Below, piece by piece: positions 44,333 to 52,586 of a stretch of 64,000 nt of DNA. Under the pieces are notes generated by a model. It was not told the origin of the DNA, made no database searches, and worked only from the letters and a program-made list of their open reading frames with translations. The first letter of the stretch is position 1; the number at the start of each line of letters is the position of its first letter. The DNA comes from Rubripirellula tenax (GTDB lineage Bacteria; Planctomycetota; Planctomycetia; Pirellulales; Pirellulaceae). Both the position numbers and the translations under genes were made by a program. The stretch is taken from contig NZ_SJPW01000003.1 in NCBI RefSeq assembly GCF_007860125.1, positions 186,001 through 250,000 of the forward strand. The letters are read 5' to 3'.

Positions 44333-45098
44333 CATTTCATTGTCAGCGGGCGAATTGGCCGTCGCCGCCGGACTGCTGGTCGTCAACGGCGCGCTGTCGT
44401 GGTGGTTGAAGTTGAACTTGGGTCGGCAGATCGCGGTCAGCGCGACTCGCATGGCCGTCCAGTTGGCGCTGTTGGGCTTGGTGCTGAAACAGATCTTTGC
44501 ACTGGCCAGTTTTCCGCCCGTGATGGGACTAGCCGCCGCGATGACGATCATCGCTGGCTTCTCGGCCGTCGGACGGATCGAAAATCGTTATCCCGGCATT
44601 CACGTCACCACAATCATTTCCGTGTGGGCCAGCAGTTGGTTGGTGACCGCCGTGATGATCGGGATGATCGTTCGTCCGATGCCCTGGTACGCGCCGTCGG
44701 TGGTGATCCCACTGCTAGGGATGGTGCTAGGCAATTCGTTGACGGGAATTTCGCTTGGAGTCGATCGCTACATCGGTGAACTGAAATCACGCCGCGCCGA
44801 AATCGAGATGCGATTGTCCTTGGGTGCCACGCGCTGGGAAGCGACCAGCGCCGCGCTGGCCACGGCCGCCCGAACCGCCATGATCCCGATTCTCAACACG
44901 ATGTCCGTCGCCGGTATCGTCAGCATCCCTGGAATGATGACGGGACAACTGTTGGCCGGCGCCCCACCGGTCGAAGCGGTGAAGTATCAAGTGATGATCA
45001 TGTTCGTGATCGCGGCCGCCATCGCGATGGGCGTGATCGCGGCGTTATTACTGTCGTATCGAAAAGTGACGACGAAAGACCATCAATTGGACGTTTGA
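44325..45098 (+). CDS. fetB: UPF0014 ABC transporter permease (FetB/YbbM-like)
   Basis: 257 residues with about seven membrane helices. Typical UPF0014 sequence: GRQIAVSATRMAVQLALLG near 35, VIPLLGMVLGNSLTGISLGVDR in the middle, then EMRLSLGATRWEA coupling-helix-like segment and ILNTMSVAGIVSIPGMMTGQLLAGA. It overlaps the ATPase gene by 8 bases. Substrate by E. coli precedent is iron; unproved here. Confidence 0.9.
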   Translation: MNDISLSAGELAVAAGLLVVNGALSWWLKLNLGRQIAVSATRMAVQLALLGLVLKQIFALASFPPVMGLAAAMTIIAGFSAVGRIENRYPGIHVTTIISVWASSWLVTAVMIGMIVRPMPWYAPSVVIPLLGMVLGNSLTGISLGVDRYIGELKSRRAEIEMRLSLGATRWEATSAALATAARTAMIPILNTMSVAGIVSIPGMMTGQLLAGAPPVEAVKYQVMIMFVIAAAIAMGVIAALLLSYRKVTTKDHQLDV

Positions 45099-45119
45099 CG
45101 AATCTCGTCCGACGCACTT

Positions 45120-46490
45120 TCAGAACTGGAAATAGACAAACGGCTGAAAACCTCGCGGCGAGTACAACACCAACGCCCATAACATCACGGTCGTTGCGAT
45201 CGGCGAGTACCACGCGTCGGCCGGCAATCGCATCGCCAATCGCAACCGAGTGGTCCATGCGGCGTGTTCAAGCACCATGCATGTGATCGCAGCGATCACC
45301 AGCGGTGGAAACCAGTCGATGCCCGCTCTCTGGCGGACGATTCCGAACATGAATTGATCGGCTGCGGCCAAATCGGGACTGCGAAACAGAATCCATCCGA
45401 TCATGACGACGCCCATCGTCAAGACCCACCCGACGCACCGCGGAACGGGGAAGCGAAATGCACGATGCACCGCCAGCGACCCGCCGTGCCACAGTCCCCA
45501 AAGCACAAAGGTCCAAGCGGCCCCGTGCCACAACCCACCCAGTCCCATGGTCAGCATCAGGTTTCGATACGTCATCACCGATCCAAATCGGCTGCCGCCC
45601 AGCGGGATGTACACGTAGTCTCGCAGCCAACGGGACAGCGTCATGTGCCAGCGCCGCCAAAAATCGGAAATCGACGTCGCCAGATATGGGTGCCGAAAAT
45701 TGTTCGGAAACCGATAGCCCAGCATCTTTGCCGCGCCGATCGCCATGTCCGTGTAGCCAGAAAAATCGTAGTAAATCTGGCCGGTGTAGGCGACAATTGC
45801 CACGCAAAGCGTTGCACCCGAGTACAAGTCAGGCCCGGCGAAAACGACGTCGACCATTTCGCCCATACGATCGGCGATCAACACCTTCTTCACGGCGCCC
45901 CGCAGCAGTTGCTGGAAACCGCCATAGAACCGTCGCCCCGACCAAGTCGGTACGGATGCCAACTGAGGCAACAGTTCGCTGGCGCGGACAATCGGCCCGG
46001 CGACCAATTGGGGAAAGAAGGCAACGTACAATGCGAAATCGAGCGGCCGGTTCGACGCGTGGAGTCGTCGCCGATAAACGTCGATCGTATAGGACATCGT
46101 TTGGAACGTGTAAAACGAAATGCCGACGGGCAGAATGATCGGCAGCGTCGACGTCGACCACCCCCACGGTTCGATCACCGCCGAGGCAGAATCGATAAAG
46201 AAGTTGCAGTACTTGAAGAAACCCAGGATCCCCAGATTGAAAACAAGACTGACCACTAACCATCGTTTTCGAATCGCTTGGTCATCGTTGGATTCGATTT
46301 TCCGGGCAACCGTATCGTCGACGAACGTTGAAAGCAACAACAAGCCACAAAACCGGATGTCCCAGTACGCATAGAAGTAATAGCTGGCCGCCAACAGCAC
46401 GGTATTTCGAGCGACCCGTTCACGACAAGCCCATGCAGCCACTAGGACGATGACGAAAAAGATGACGAATTCAGCCTGCGTGAAAACCAT
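45120..46490 (-). CDS. MBOAT-family membrane O-acyltransferase (AlgI-like)
   Basis: 456 residues, multi-spanning. N-terminal LAASYYFYAYWDIRF, then PVGISFYTFQTMSYTIDVYRR, FPQLVAGPIVR, the WRRWHMTLSRWLRDYVYIPLGG motif and GLWHGAAWTFVLWGLWHG with the conserved catalytic His. This is the AlgI/DltB-type pattern. It would transfer acetyl groups across the inner membrane for polysaccharide O-acetylation. The next gene on the same strand upstream is an SGNH protein, the usual periplasmic partner. The target glycan is unknown. Confidence 0.94.
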   Translation of the reverse strand: MVFTQAEFVIFFVIVLVAAWACRERVARNTVLLAASYYFYAYWDIRFCGLLLLSTFVDDTVARKIESNDDQAIRKRWLVVSLVFNLGILGFFKYCNFFIDSASAVIEPWGWSTSTLPIILPVGISFYTFQTMSYTIDVYRRRLHASNRPLDFALYVAFFPQLVAGPIVRASELLPQLASVPTWSGRRFYGGFQQLLRGAVKKVLIADRMGEMVDVVFAGPDLYSGATLCVAIVAYTGQIYYDFSGYTDMAIGAAKMLGYRFPNNFRHPYLATSISDFWRRWHMTLSRWLRDYVYIPLGGSRFGSVMTYRNLMLTMGLGGLWHGAAWTFVLWGLWHGGSLAVHRAFRFPVPRCVGWVLTMGVVMIGWILFRSPDLAAADQFMFGIVRQRAGIDWFPPLVIAAITCMVLEHAAWTTRLRLAMRLPADAWYSPIATTVMLWALVLYSPRGFQPFVYFQF

Positions 46491-46499
46491 GATGCGGCC

Positions 46500-47483
46500 C
46501 TAGCGGAAATGCCGTGCGATCGCTTTGGCGACGATCGCGTTTCCGGTTGCGTTGAGGTGTCCGCTGCCGAATTGGCCGTTGTGAAATCCGTGTGGCCAGT
46601 GACCGCTGCGTCCCGCGGCAATCAATTCAGGCCGAAGGTCAATCATATTGATCTTTCGTGCCACTGCGATTCGCTTAAGCGAATCCAACAAGTGGTCGTC
46701 ATCGTCGCTGGTCACGATCTGGTCGCCTTGAATACGCGGCAACTTGGGAGCGTAAACGATCGTCACCGTCGCGCCGGCTTCTTGTTGGATCCGACGCAGT
46801 GCCGCATCAAAATCGATTTGCTGCTGCGACGAACCGACAGGGCTCACCGTCGGGATCGGACCCGGTCGAAATCGCAGGCTGCGCAGTTCACCCGACGCGT
46901 CGGTGGCCAGGTTGCGGATCGACGCGATCAGAAACGCCGGTAAGTTCGCGGACACCCACAGGGAAGCCCGCGATGGATCCGGCGCCGACTCGCCGCCGAG
47001 AATCAAATCCGATAGCTCGACAAGCAGGATGACATGTTCGGTCACTCCGAGTTCGGTTTCCGCCCACTCGAACTGACGTACCCATTCGTTGACGCTGTCG
47101 CCACTTTGGGCGAGCGGAAAAACGCAAAGGCCGCCATTGCCTCGCTGGGTTTGCGAAAATATTTTCTCAGCATCATCCACGCAAACGCCTTCGGCCTGAG
47201 AATCGCCCCACAAAGCGATTCGGCGGACGCTCGCGTCGCGCCCGGGCATGGTGACTTCGCCGGGCACTGTGACCTTGCCGGGCATCCCGTGGGGCCCGAT
47301 CGCGGTCGTCGCATAGCCTTCGGCCCGCCAACGGTATTCGCCACCGGCGGGCAATGTCCAAACCGCACCCTCAGACGTGATCCGACTGGGGTGCCGAGGC
47401 AGATAGCTGCGAACAAAAAGAGGCGACGTGACCGCGACGATCAACGTACCCGTGAGTACACCGGAGATCCAGCGAAGCCACAT
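46500..47483 (-). CDS. Exported SGNH/GDSL-like protein, probable acyltransferase partner
   Basis: 327 residues with an N-terminal membrane anchor (ISGVLTGTLIVAVTSPLF). SGNH features: IALWGDSQAEGV (block I Ser), LAQSGDSVNEW (block II-like Gly), VELSDL and a C-terminal GHLNATGNAIVAKAI with Asn and Gly where an Asp-x-x-His is usual. It starts 7 bp upstream of the cyclophilin gene's region and ends 9 bp before the MBOAT gene, so the pair is probably cotranscribed; in alginate and other systems such a partner completes acetyl transfer in the periplasm. Confidence 0.78.
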   Translation of the reverse strand: MWLRWISGVLTGTLIVAVTSPLFVRSYLPRHPSRITSEGAVWTLPAGGEYRWRAEGYATTAIGPHGMPGKVTVPGEVTMPGRDASVRRIALWGDSQAEGVCVDDAEKIFSQTQRGNGGLCVFPLAQSGDSVNEWVRQFEWAETELGVTEHVILLVELSDLILGGESAPDPSRASLWVSANLPAFLIASIRNLATDASGELRSLRFRPGPIPTVSPVGSSQQQIDFDAALRRIQQEAGATVTIVYAPKLPRIQGDQIVTSDDDDHLLDSLKRIAVARKINMIDLRPELIAAGRSGHWPHGFHNGQFGSGHLNATGNAIVAKAIARHFR

Positions 47484-47490
47484 CGCACGA

Positions 47491-47922
47491 TCACTCTTCG
47501 GTGACCGTCACCTTGGTCATCACGTCGCCCATCGCAATCGCATCAACGATGTCTTGGCCTTCGATGACTTTGCCAAACACGCTGTGCTTGCCATTGAGGT
47601 GCGGGGTGGCGACGTGAGTGATGAAGAACTGGGATCCGTTGGTATTCGGGCCGGCATTGGCCATCGACAACACGCCGGGTCCGTCGTGCTTGAGGTCGGG
47701 GTGAAATTCGTCTTCGAACTTGTAACCGGGACCGCCGGTACCGGTGCCTTGCGGGCAACCGCCTTGGATCATGAAGTCCGCGATGACGCGGTGAAACTTC
47801 AAGCCGTCGTAGTAATTCTTACCGCACAGCGTTTCAAAATTCTCGACGGTTTTGGGCGTCTTGTCGTCGAACAGTTCGACCTTGATGGTGCCTTTGTTCG
47901 TTTCAAAGGTTGCAACTTTCAT
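47491..47922 (-). CDS. Cyclophilin-type peptidyl-prolyl cis-trans isomerase
   Basis: 143 residues from the ATG at 47922 (a TTG codon precedes it). Cyclophilin motifs are complete: [13 protein letters not shown] (Arg and Phe of the active site), [22 protein letters not shown], and [12 protein letters not shown]. No signal peptide, so it should be cytoplasmic, like PpiB. It lies just upstream of the SGNH and MBOAT genes with only 7 bp between stop and next start, so it heads or joins that operon. Confidence 0.95.
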   Translation of the reverse strand: MKVATFETNKGTIKVELFDDKTPKTVENFETLCGKNYYDGLKFHRVIADFMIQGGCPQGTGTGGPGYKFEDEFHPDLKHDGPGVLSMANAGPNTNGSQFFITHVATPHLNGKHSVFGKVIEGQDIVDAIAMGDVMTKVTVTEE

Positions 47923-47982
47923 CAATCGTTTCTCGTACAGGAGTTAGCGTATCTAAGTAGTAACAGTGACCGCCCGTGCAGC

Positions 47983-48516
47983 TCACTCGACCTGAACTGG
48001 AAGCTCACCGGCGTCGAACATCTCGTCCATGTTGAATTCTTCGCCCGAGGATTGAGCCAATTCGATCGGATACCGTTGACCGTCCGCCATGACTAGGGTC
48101 GCCGAGCTCATGGTCATTCCGTCGCCGGATTTGTCCTGCTGAATCATGACGACACCCGACCCCTTCGTGCCCTCGATCGTGAAGGCCAACTCTTCCGAGC
48201 CACCGTCCGCGTTTTGGGCGGCAGTGATGGTGTCCGAAAAGCTCATGCTCATCGAGTTGATGTCACCGATGTGTTCAACAATGACCGGGTTTCCATCCAA
48301 TTGCTTTTGAAATTCGCCCGCCATCATGGACATGCCCATCTGGGTGACGAACAAGCCGCCTCCACAGCAAACCAGCATGCCGATCAGGCCAGTGAGACCA
48401 CAGCCGAGCAGCCAAAATTTGGCGTTGCTCTTCTTCGGTGGCGTTTGCCCGTAGGCAGCACTGTTGCCCGGCGCATTGGGGTTTGCGTCGAACGGATTGT
48501 TTGGGTTCATCGACAT
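47983..48516 (-). CDS. Single-pass membrane protein of unknown function
   Basis: 177 residues from the ATG at 48516, which has AAGGA 8 bases upstream; two other in-frame ATGs lie within 9 bases. The N terminus is a Pro/Asn-rich cytoplasmic-looking segment (NPNNPFDANPNAPG), then one hydrophobic segment (FWLLGCGLTGLIGMLVCCGGGLFV), then a polar domain of about 120 residues with many Met. This layout, with a GCG/CCGGG helix, is frequent in planctomycetes. No enzyme motif seen; function unknown. Confidence 0.7.
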   Translation of the reverse strand: MSMNPNNPFDANPNAPGNSAAYGQTPPKKSNAKFWLLGCGLTGLIGMLVCCGGGLFVTQMGMSMMAGEFQKQLDGNPVIVEHIGDINSMSMSFSDTITAAQNADGGSEELAFTIEGTKGSGVVMIQQDKSGDGMTMSSATLVMADGQRYPIELAQSSGEEFNMDEMFDAGELPVQVE

Positions 48517-48749
48517 GGAAATCATCCTTGTCCAAGGACAGGTGTCAGTTAACGGGGGTCCAAGAAGCATTAGAACGGCGATCTGCGAATCGTCATAGTC
48601 GCCTGAGACCGACCCGGACGGGTGTCATCGTTCCGACCACACGACTGGTTTCGACACACATCTGGGCCGGCTAGGATGCCTGCGCAGCTTCGCTCATGGA
48701 GGTATGCGATCCCCTGTCTTCTCTTCTCTTCACGTCCAAGAGCTATTCC

Positions 48750-49946
48750 ATGATCAAGATTCCGATTCCTTTTGCGCTGGCTACCGCCTTCTCACTTGCG
48801 ATGGCGACACAGAACTGTTTGGCGGCTCGTTTTTACGTCGGCCTGGGCGGCTCGAACTCGCGCACCTCTTCCGAGGCCCAGAATCGGTCGACGCCTTGGC
48901 AAACGATTCGGCATGCCGTCAATCAAGTCGGCGGCGGCGACGAGGTGGTCGTGCTGGACGGGACCTATTACGAGCAGGTGTACATCAACCGATCCGGTTA
49001 CGCCGATGGCGAACTTGTGTTGCGATCTGAGAATCGTGAAGGGGCCCGCGTCGTGGGTTTGATCTCGGCGACCGACCAGAGCTTTCTGAGGATCGACGGC
49101 TTCGACGTCAGCAACTACTCCAGTACCGGGCTGACCAAAGGCGTCTCGTTCACACGATGCCATCACATCACCGTCCGCGATTGCCGTGTCCGTGAATGCT
49201 GGGGTGGCGGAATCTCGTTCGATCAATCCGACTGGATCCTGGCCGAGTGGAACATCACTCACAACAACGCGTACAACGACCCGAACCAACACAGCGGCAT
49301 TTCCGTGTACCAGCCTCAATACCGCGGCAACGACTCGCGGACCTACGGAATCACCATTCGCAACAATACGTCGTTCGCGAATCGCAACTACGTCAACAAC
49401 GCCGCGCTGGGCCGTCCGAGTGACGGAAACGGGATCGTGCTGGACGATTTCTACAACTCTCAAGGGGGCGGAAACGGCGTCCGCTACAATCGAATGAGCG
49501 TTGTGGAAAACAACCTGTGTTTTGATAACGGCGGCAACGGGGTCCACTGTTTCCGCAGCCAGAACATTCGCGTCCGCAACAACACCTGTGTCGGGAACGT
49601 CGGTTCGTTCGACTTTGGTGGCGAAGTCAGCGTATCCGAAAGCGAACGCGTCTATGTCTACAACAACATTTTGAAGGCAAATCCCGGCAAACGGGCGGCC
49701 TTGCAGTACGATTCGCAAAACTTTTGGTTCGGGTTCAACATCATCGACGGCGACGTTCGCGAAGTCCCCTACGATCCGTCGAATCACTACGGCGACCCTG
49801 GATTCCGGCCTGGCAGTTTTGAGCTGGAGTACTACAGCCCGGGCTTTAACACAGGGATCGACGCGGGCGACCACTTTTTCTTGGACGTTTACGGACGCAG
49901 TCGCTTTTCCGGCTCGATCAACCGCGGCGCCCTGGAAACTCCGTAG
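48750..49946 (+). CDS. Secreted right-handed parallel beta-helix protein
   Basis: 398 residues from the ATG at 48750 (MIKIPIPFALATAFSLAMAT signal peptide). The start contains FYVGLGGSNSRTSSEAQNRSTPWQTIRHAVNQVGGGDEVVVLDGTY, cut by me into its known blocks: the polysaccharide-lyase-like opening and GDEVVVLDGTYYE. It continues with coils ITVRDCRVRECWGGGISF, TIRNNTSFANRN, SVVENNLCFDNGGNGVHC and IRVRNNTCVGN. This is a PbH1-type fold used by pectate lyases and other polysaccharide enzymes. No catalytic triad is recognised, so lyase activity is a guess. Confidence 0.83.
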   Translation: MIKIPIPFALATAFSLAMATQNCLAARFYVGLGGSNSRTSSEAQNRSTPWQTIRHAVNQVGGGDEVVVLDGTYYEQVYINRSGYADGELVLRSENREGARVVGLISATDQSFLRIDGFDVSNYSSTGLTKGVSFTRCHHITVRDCRVRECWGGGISFDQSDWILAEWNITHNNAYNDPNQHSGISVYQPQYRGNDSRTYGITIRNNTSFANRNYVNNAALGRPSDGNGIVLDDFYNSQGGGNGVRYNRMSVVENNLCFDNGGNGVHCFRSQNIRVRNNTCVGNVGSFDFGGEVSVSESERVYVYNNILKANPGKRAALQYDSQNFWFGFNIIDGDVREVPYDPSNHYGDPGFRPGSFELEYYSPGFNTGIDAGDHFFLDVYGRSRFSGSINRGALETP

Positions 49947-50000
49947 GTTCCCCCGCAAATCCACGCCGTAAACGGACCATAAAGGCACCGCAAACGCCTT

Positions 50001-50016
50001 GGTGTCAGGCACTTTT
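50001..50016 (+). repeat. REP-like word typical of RAYT-associated elements
   Basis: The word GGTGTCAGGCACTTTT stands alone downstream of the beta-helix gene. Very similar words (for example GGTGTCAGGCACC) are common next to RAYT transposases in many bacteria. One short copy could be chance, but the RAYT relic at 21802 shows such elements have been active here. Confidence 0.4.
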
Positions 50017-50061
50017 GCGACGTCAACTTTCGCTGGCTGAAATTTCAGTTATTTTAAGGGA

Positions 50062-50087
50062 GTGAAGCGATCCAACGCGCGCTTCAC
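50062..50087 (+). other. Hairpin in the leader region of glutamine synthetase
   Basis: GTGAAGCG (50062-50069) pairs perfectly with CGCTTCAC (50080-50087) around a 10-base loop, 215 bp upstream of the glutamine synthetase ATG. No T-run follows. The 49947-50302 gap otherwise holds the REP-like word and, presumably, the glutamine synthetase promoter. Confidence 0.35.
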
Positions 50088-50302
50088 AATGCGATTCGGC
50101 CGTCGAATGCATGGTGCCCTCCAGCGGATGGCACTGGGCAAGCGCCGACCGGCTCGCCGGGTGGTGGTAGACCTGAGTAGTTACGCGTGTATTTTTTTCG
50201 ACGAGTGAGTTCGACGTCCTCAAAGGCCTTGTCCTGGGCCGCGGTCGGCTCTCATTCGTTGCGGTCAACTCAATTTCGATTCACTTAGGGGGAATCAATC
50301 TT

Positions 50303-51334
50303 ATGACCAAGTGCAAGTTGGAGTACATCTGGCTCGACGGCTATCAGCCCACCCAGACCCTGCGAAGCAAGACCAAGATCGAAGACGATTTTAGCGGCAA
50401 GGTTGAAGACGCCAAAGTCTGGTCGTTCGACGGTTCGTCGACGGAACAGGCCACCGGCGGCAAGAGCGACCTGTTGCTCAAGCCCGTCAAAGTCATCCCA
50501 GATCCGGGCCGCATCGGCACGGGATTCTTGGTGATGTGCGAAGTCCTCAATCCCGACAACACGCCTCACAAGTCCAACGGTCGCTCAACGATCCACGACG
50601 ACGACGGCGATTTTTGGTTCGGTTTCGAGCAGGAATACACGCTGTGGGATCCCGAAACACAAAAGCCGCTGGGTTTCCCCACCGATGGTTTCCCCGCGCC
50701 GCAAGGCCCGTATTACTGCAGCGTCGGAACCGGCCGCGCCGTCGGACGTGAATTGATCGAAGAACACATGGAAATGTGTTTGGAAGCGGGCTTGAATCTG
50801 GAAGGCATCAACGCCGAAGTGATGAAGGGCCAGTGGGAATTTCAGATTTTCGCCAAAGGTGCCAAAGAAGCCGGCGACCAAATCTGGCTGGCTCGTTACA
50901 TGCTTGACCGCTGTGGCGAAAAGTACGGCATCCAGATCAATTATCACTGTAAACCAGTCAAGGGCGACTGGAACGGCAGCGGGATGCACGCCAACTTCTC
51001 AAACAATTTGCTTCGCACATGCGGTAGCAAAGAAATTTACGAAGCGGTTTGCCAAGCGTTCGAACCTCGGATCAAGGAACACATCGACGTTTACGGCGCG
51101 GACAATAATCAACGATTGACCGGCCTGCACGAAACCCAGTCGATCGACCGTTTCAGCTACGGCATTTCCGACCGTGGCGCTTCGATCCGGATTCCAATTT
51201 TCACCGTTGAACACGGCTGGAAGGGCTGGCTCGAAGATCGTCGCCCAGCGTCCAACGCGGACCCGTACATGGTGGCCAGCGCGATCATCGCGACCGTCAA
51301 GCGGGCGAAGTTGCCAGCCGGCGCCGCAAGCTAA
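50303..51334 (+). CDS. glnII: Glutamine synthetase, type II (eukaryote-like)
   Basis: 343 residues, the short GSII length. An N-terminal beta-grasp with EYIWLDGYQ and WSFDGSSTEQATGGKSDL, then FGFEQEYTLWD (metal Glu residues), EVMKGQWEFQI, HCKPVKGDWNGSGMHANFS with the substrate loop, and RGASIRIP. A GGGGGAA stretch lies 9-16 bases before the ATG. It makes glutamine from glutamate, ammonia and ATP. No PII or adenylyltransferase gene is close. A strong terminator follows, so it is monocistronic. Confidence 0.96.
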   Translation: MTKCKLEYIWLDGYQPTQTLRSKTKIEDDFSGKVEDAKVWSFDGSSTEQATGGKSDLLLKPVKVIPDPGRIGTGFLVMCEVLNPDNTPHKSNGRSTIHDDDGDFWFGFEQEYTLWDPETQKPLGFPTDGFPAPQGPYYCSVGTGRAVGRELIEEHMEMCLEAGLNLEGINAEVMKGQWEFQIFAKGAKEAGDQIWLARYMLDRCGEKYGIQINYHCKPVKGDWNGSGMHANFSNNLLRTCGSKEIYEAVCQAFEPRIKEHIDVYGADNNQRLTGLHETQSIDRFSYGISDRGASIRIPIFTVEHGWKGWLEDRRPASNADPYMVASAIIATVKRAKLPAGAAS

Positions 51335-51391
51335 CTACCGGAGCCACACGCACTCGGACACATATCGCCGAAGCGAGTGAAACATAACAAG

Positions 51392-51425
51392 ACCCGGTTG
51401 CGAGCCGTTCGCAACCGGGTTTTTT
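51392..51425 (+). terminator. Strong rho-independent terminator after glutamine synthetase
   Basis: A perfect 12-bp stem (ACCCGGTTGCGA / TCGCAACCGGGT) with loop gccgt and a T6 tract directly after it. Confidence 0.95.
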
Positions 51426-51543
51426 CGTTTCGATGTGAGTGCAACGCCGTTGCGAAAGAACTTTCAATGGTGGCTCGAGGCAGCATTTGGTCGCAAAAAT
51501 TCAAAATCCTGGCACTTTGACGCGGAAACCGGCTGATTCCGTC

Positions 51544-51571
51544 TTGCCCGAAATGGTCGGATCGGTACACT
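51544..51571 (+). promoter_or_regulatory. Possible promoter for the tRNA-tuf operon
   Basis: TTGCCC and TACACT lie 16 bp apart, about 100 bp before tRNA-Thr, in the only sizeable gap between the glutamine synthetase terminator and the tRNA cluster. Only a sequence resemblance to a sigma-70 promoter. Confidence 0.3.
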
Positions 51572-51668
51572 CTGCCCTTCCAGTCGGGGCGAACCCATCG
51601 TCGCGTTTGGAGTGTCAGGAATGACGGGTCGCAGGTAACGGGAAACCGAAACCAGCGAGCTTTCAACG

Positions 51669-51741
51669 GCCAGCGTAGCTCAGTTGGTAGAGCAGCTGAT
51701 TTGTAATCAGCCGGTCGCGGGTTCGAATCCCTCCGCTGGCT
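51669..51741 (+). tRNA. tRNA-Thr (anticodon TGT)
   Basis: Acceptor GCCAGCG pairs with CGCTGGC; D-arm GCTCAGTTGGTAGAGC; anticodon stem CTGAT/ATCAG with loop TTGTA carrying TGT; T-arm GGTTCGAATCC. Discriminator T. The 3' CCA is not encoded. First of the Thr-Tyr-Gly-Thr group before tuf. Confidence 0.96.
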
Positions 51742-51814
51742 TCATTGATTTGATAACGCCAAGAACGTCAAAGGCAAAAAAGAAAGAAACAAAGACAATC
51801 GACGACCGAATCGA

Positions 51815-51896
51815 GGGGGTTTGCCCGAGTGGTTAAAGGGGGCGGACTGTAAATCCGCTAGCTTTGCTTACACAGGTTCGAATCCTGTAGCCCCCA
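51815..51896 (+). tRNA. tRNA-Tyr (anticodon GTA)
   Basis: Class II tRNA of 82 nt: acceptor GGGGGTT/AGCCCCC, anticodon stem CGGAC-TGTAAAT-CCG with GTA, long variable arm TAGCTTTGCTTACA, T-arm GGTTCGAATCC, discriminator A. No encoded CCA. Confidence 0.96.
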
Positions 51897-51915
51897 TGAA
51901 GAAGGTTTTAGGCGT

Positions 51916-51969
51916 TAGGGATCAGGTTTTAGGAAGTCAAAGCGATTTGCTCCCAAAACCTGATCCCTA
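51916..51969 (+). repeat. Long inverted-repeat hairpin between tRNA-Tyr and tRNA-Gly
   Basis: Arms at 51916-51934 and 51951-51969 (19 nt, one mismatch), beginning TAGGGATCAGG and ending CCTGATCCCTA, loop about 16 nt. It shares the TAGG/GTTAGG vocabulary with the hairpin after nusG. Confidence 0.8.
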
Positions 51970-51990
51970 GCACCTATCGCCTTCCCCCCT

Positions 51991-52061
51991 GCGGGTGTAG
52001 CACAATGGTAGTGCAGCAGCCTTCCAAGCTGAATACGAGGGTTCGATTCCCTTCACCCGCT
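51991..52061 (+). tRNA. tRNA-Gly (anticodon TCC)
   Basis: Acceptor GCGGGTG pairs with CACCCGC; D-arm GCACAATGGTAGTGC; anticodon loop CTTCCAA with TCC; T-arm GGTTCGATTCC; discriminator T as usual for tRNA-Gly. No encoded CCA. Confidence 0.96.
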
Positions 52062-52065
52062 TTTT

Positions 52066-52157
52066 GAGTAGGTAGCAGGGAACAGGTGACAGGGAGCAGG
52101 AAAAAGGCTGACGTAACGTTTCCTTGCTCCCTGCCACCTGTTCCCTGTCGCCTACTC
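52066..52157 (+). repeat. Very long inverted-repeat hairpin between tRNA-Gly and tRNA-Thr
   Basis: The arm at 52066-52103 (GAGTAGG, then CAGGGAACAGGTG, CAGGGAGCA) is mirrored at 52119-52157 with only a few mismatches over about 38 positions. It starts 5 nt after one tRNA and ends 3 nt before the next, so the transcript would carry a long duplex between the two. Confidence 0.85.
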
Positions 52158-52160
52158 CCC

Positions 52161-52586
<426 letters not shown>

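Noticed and set aside
45264-46259. 331-residue plus-strand frame opposite the MBOAT gene
   Set aside because: Arg/His/Gln-rich shadow without any domain; the MBOAT reading is unambiguous.
48792-50012. 406-residue minus-strand frame opposite the beta-helix gene
   Set aside because: Val/Asp-rich shadow of the repeats on the other strand; no signal peptide or family motif.
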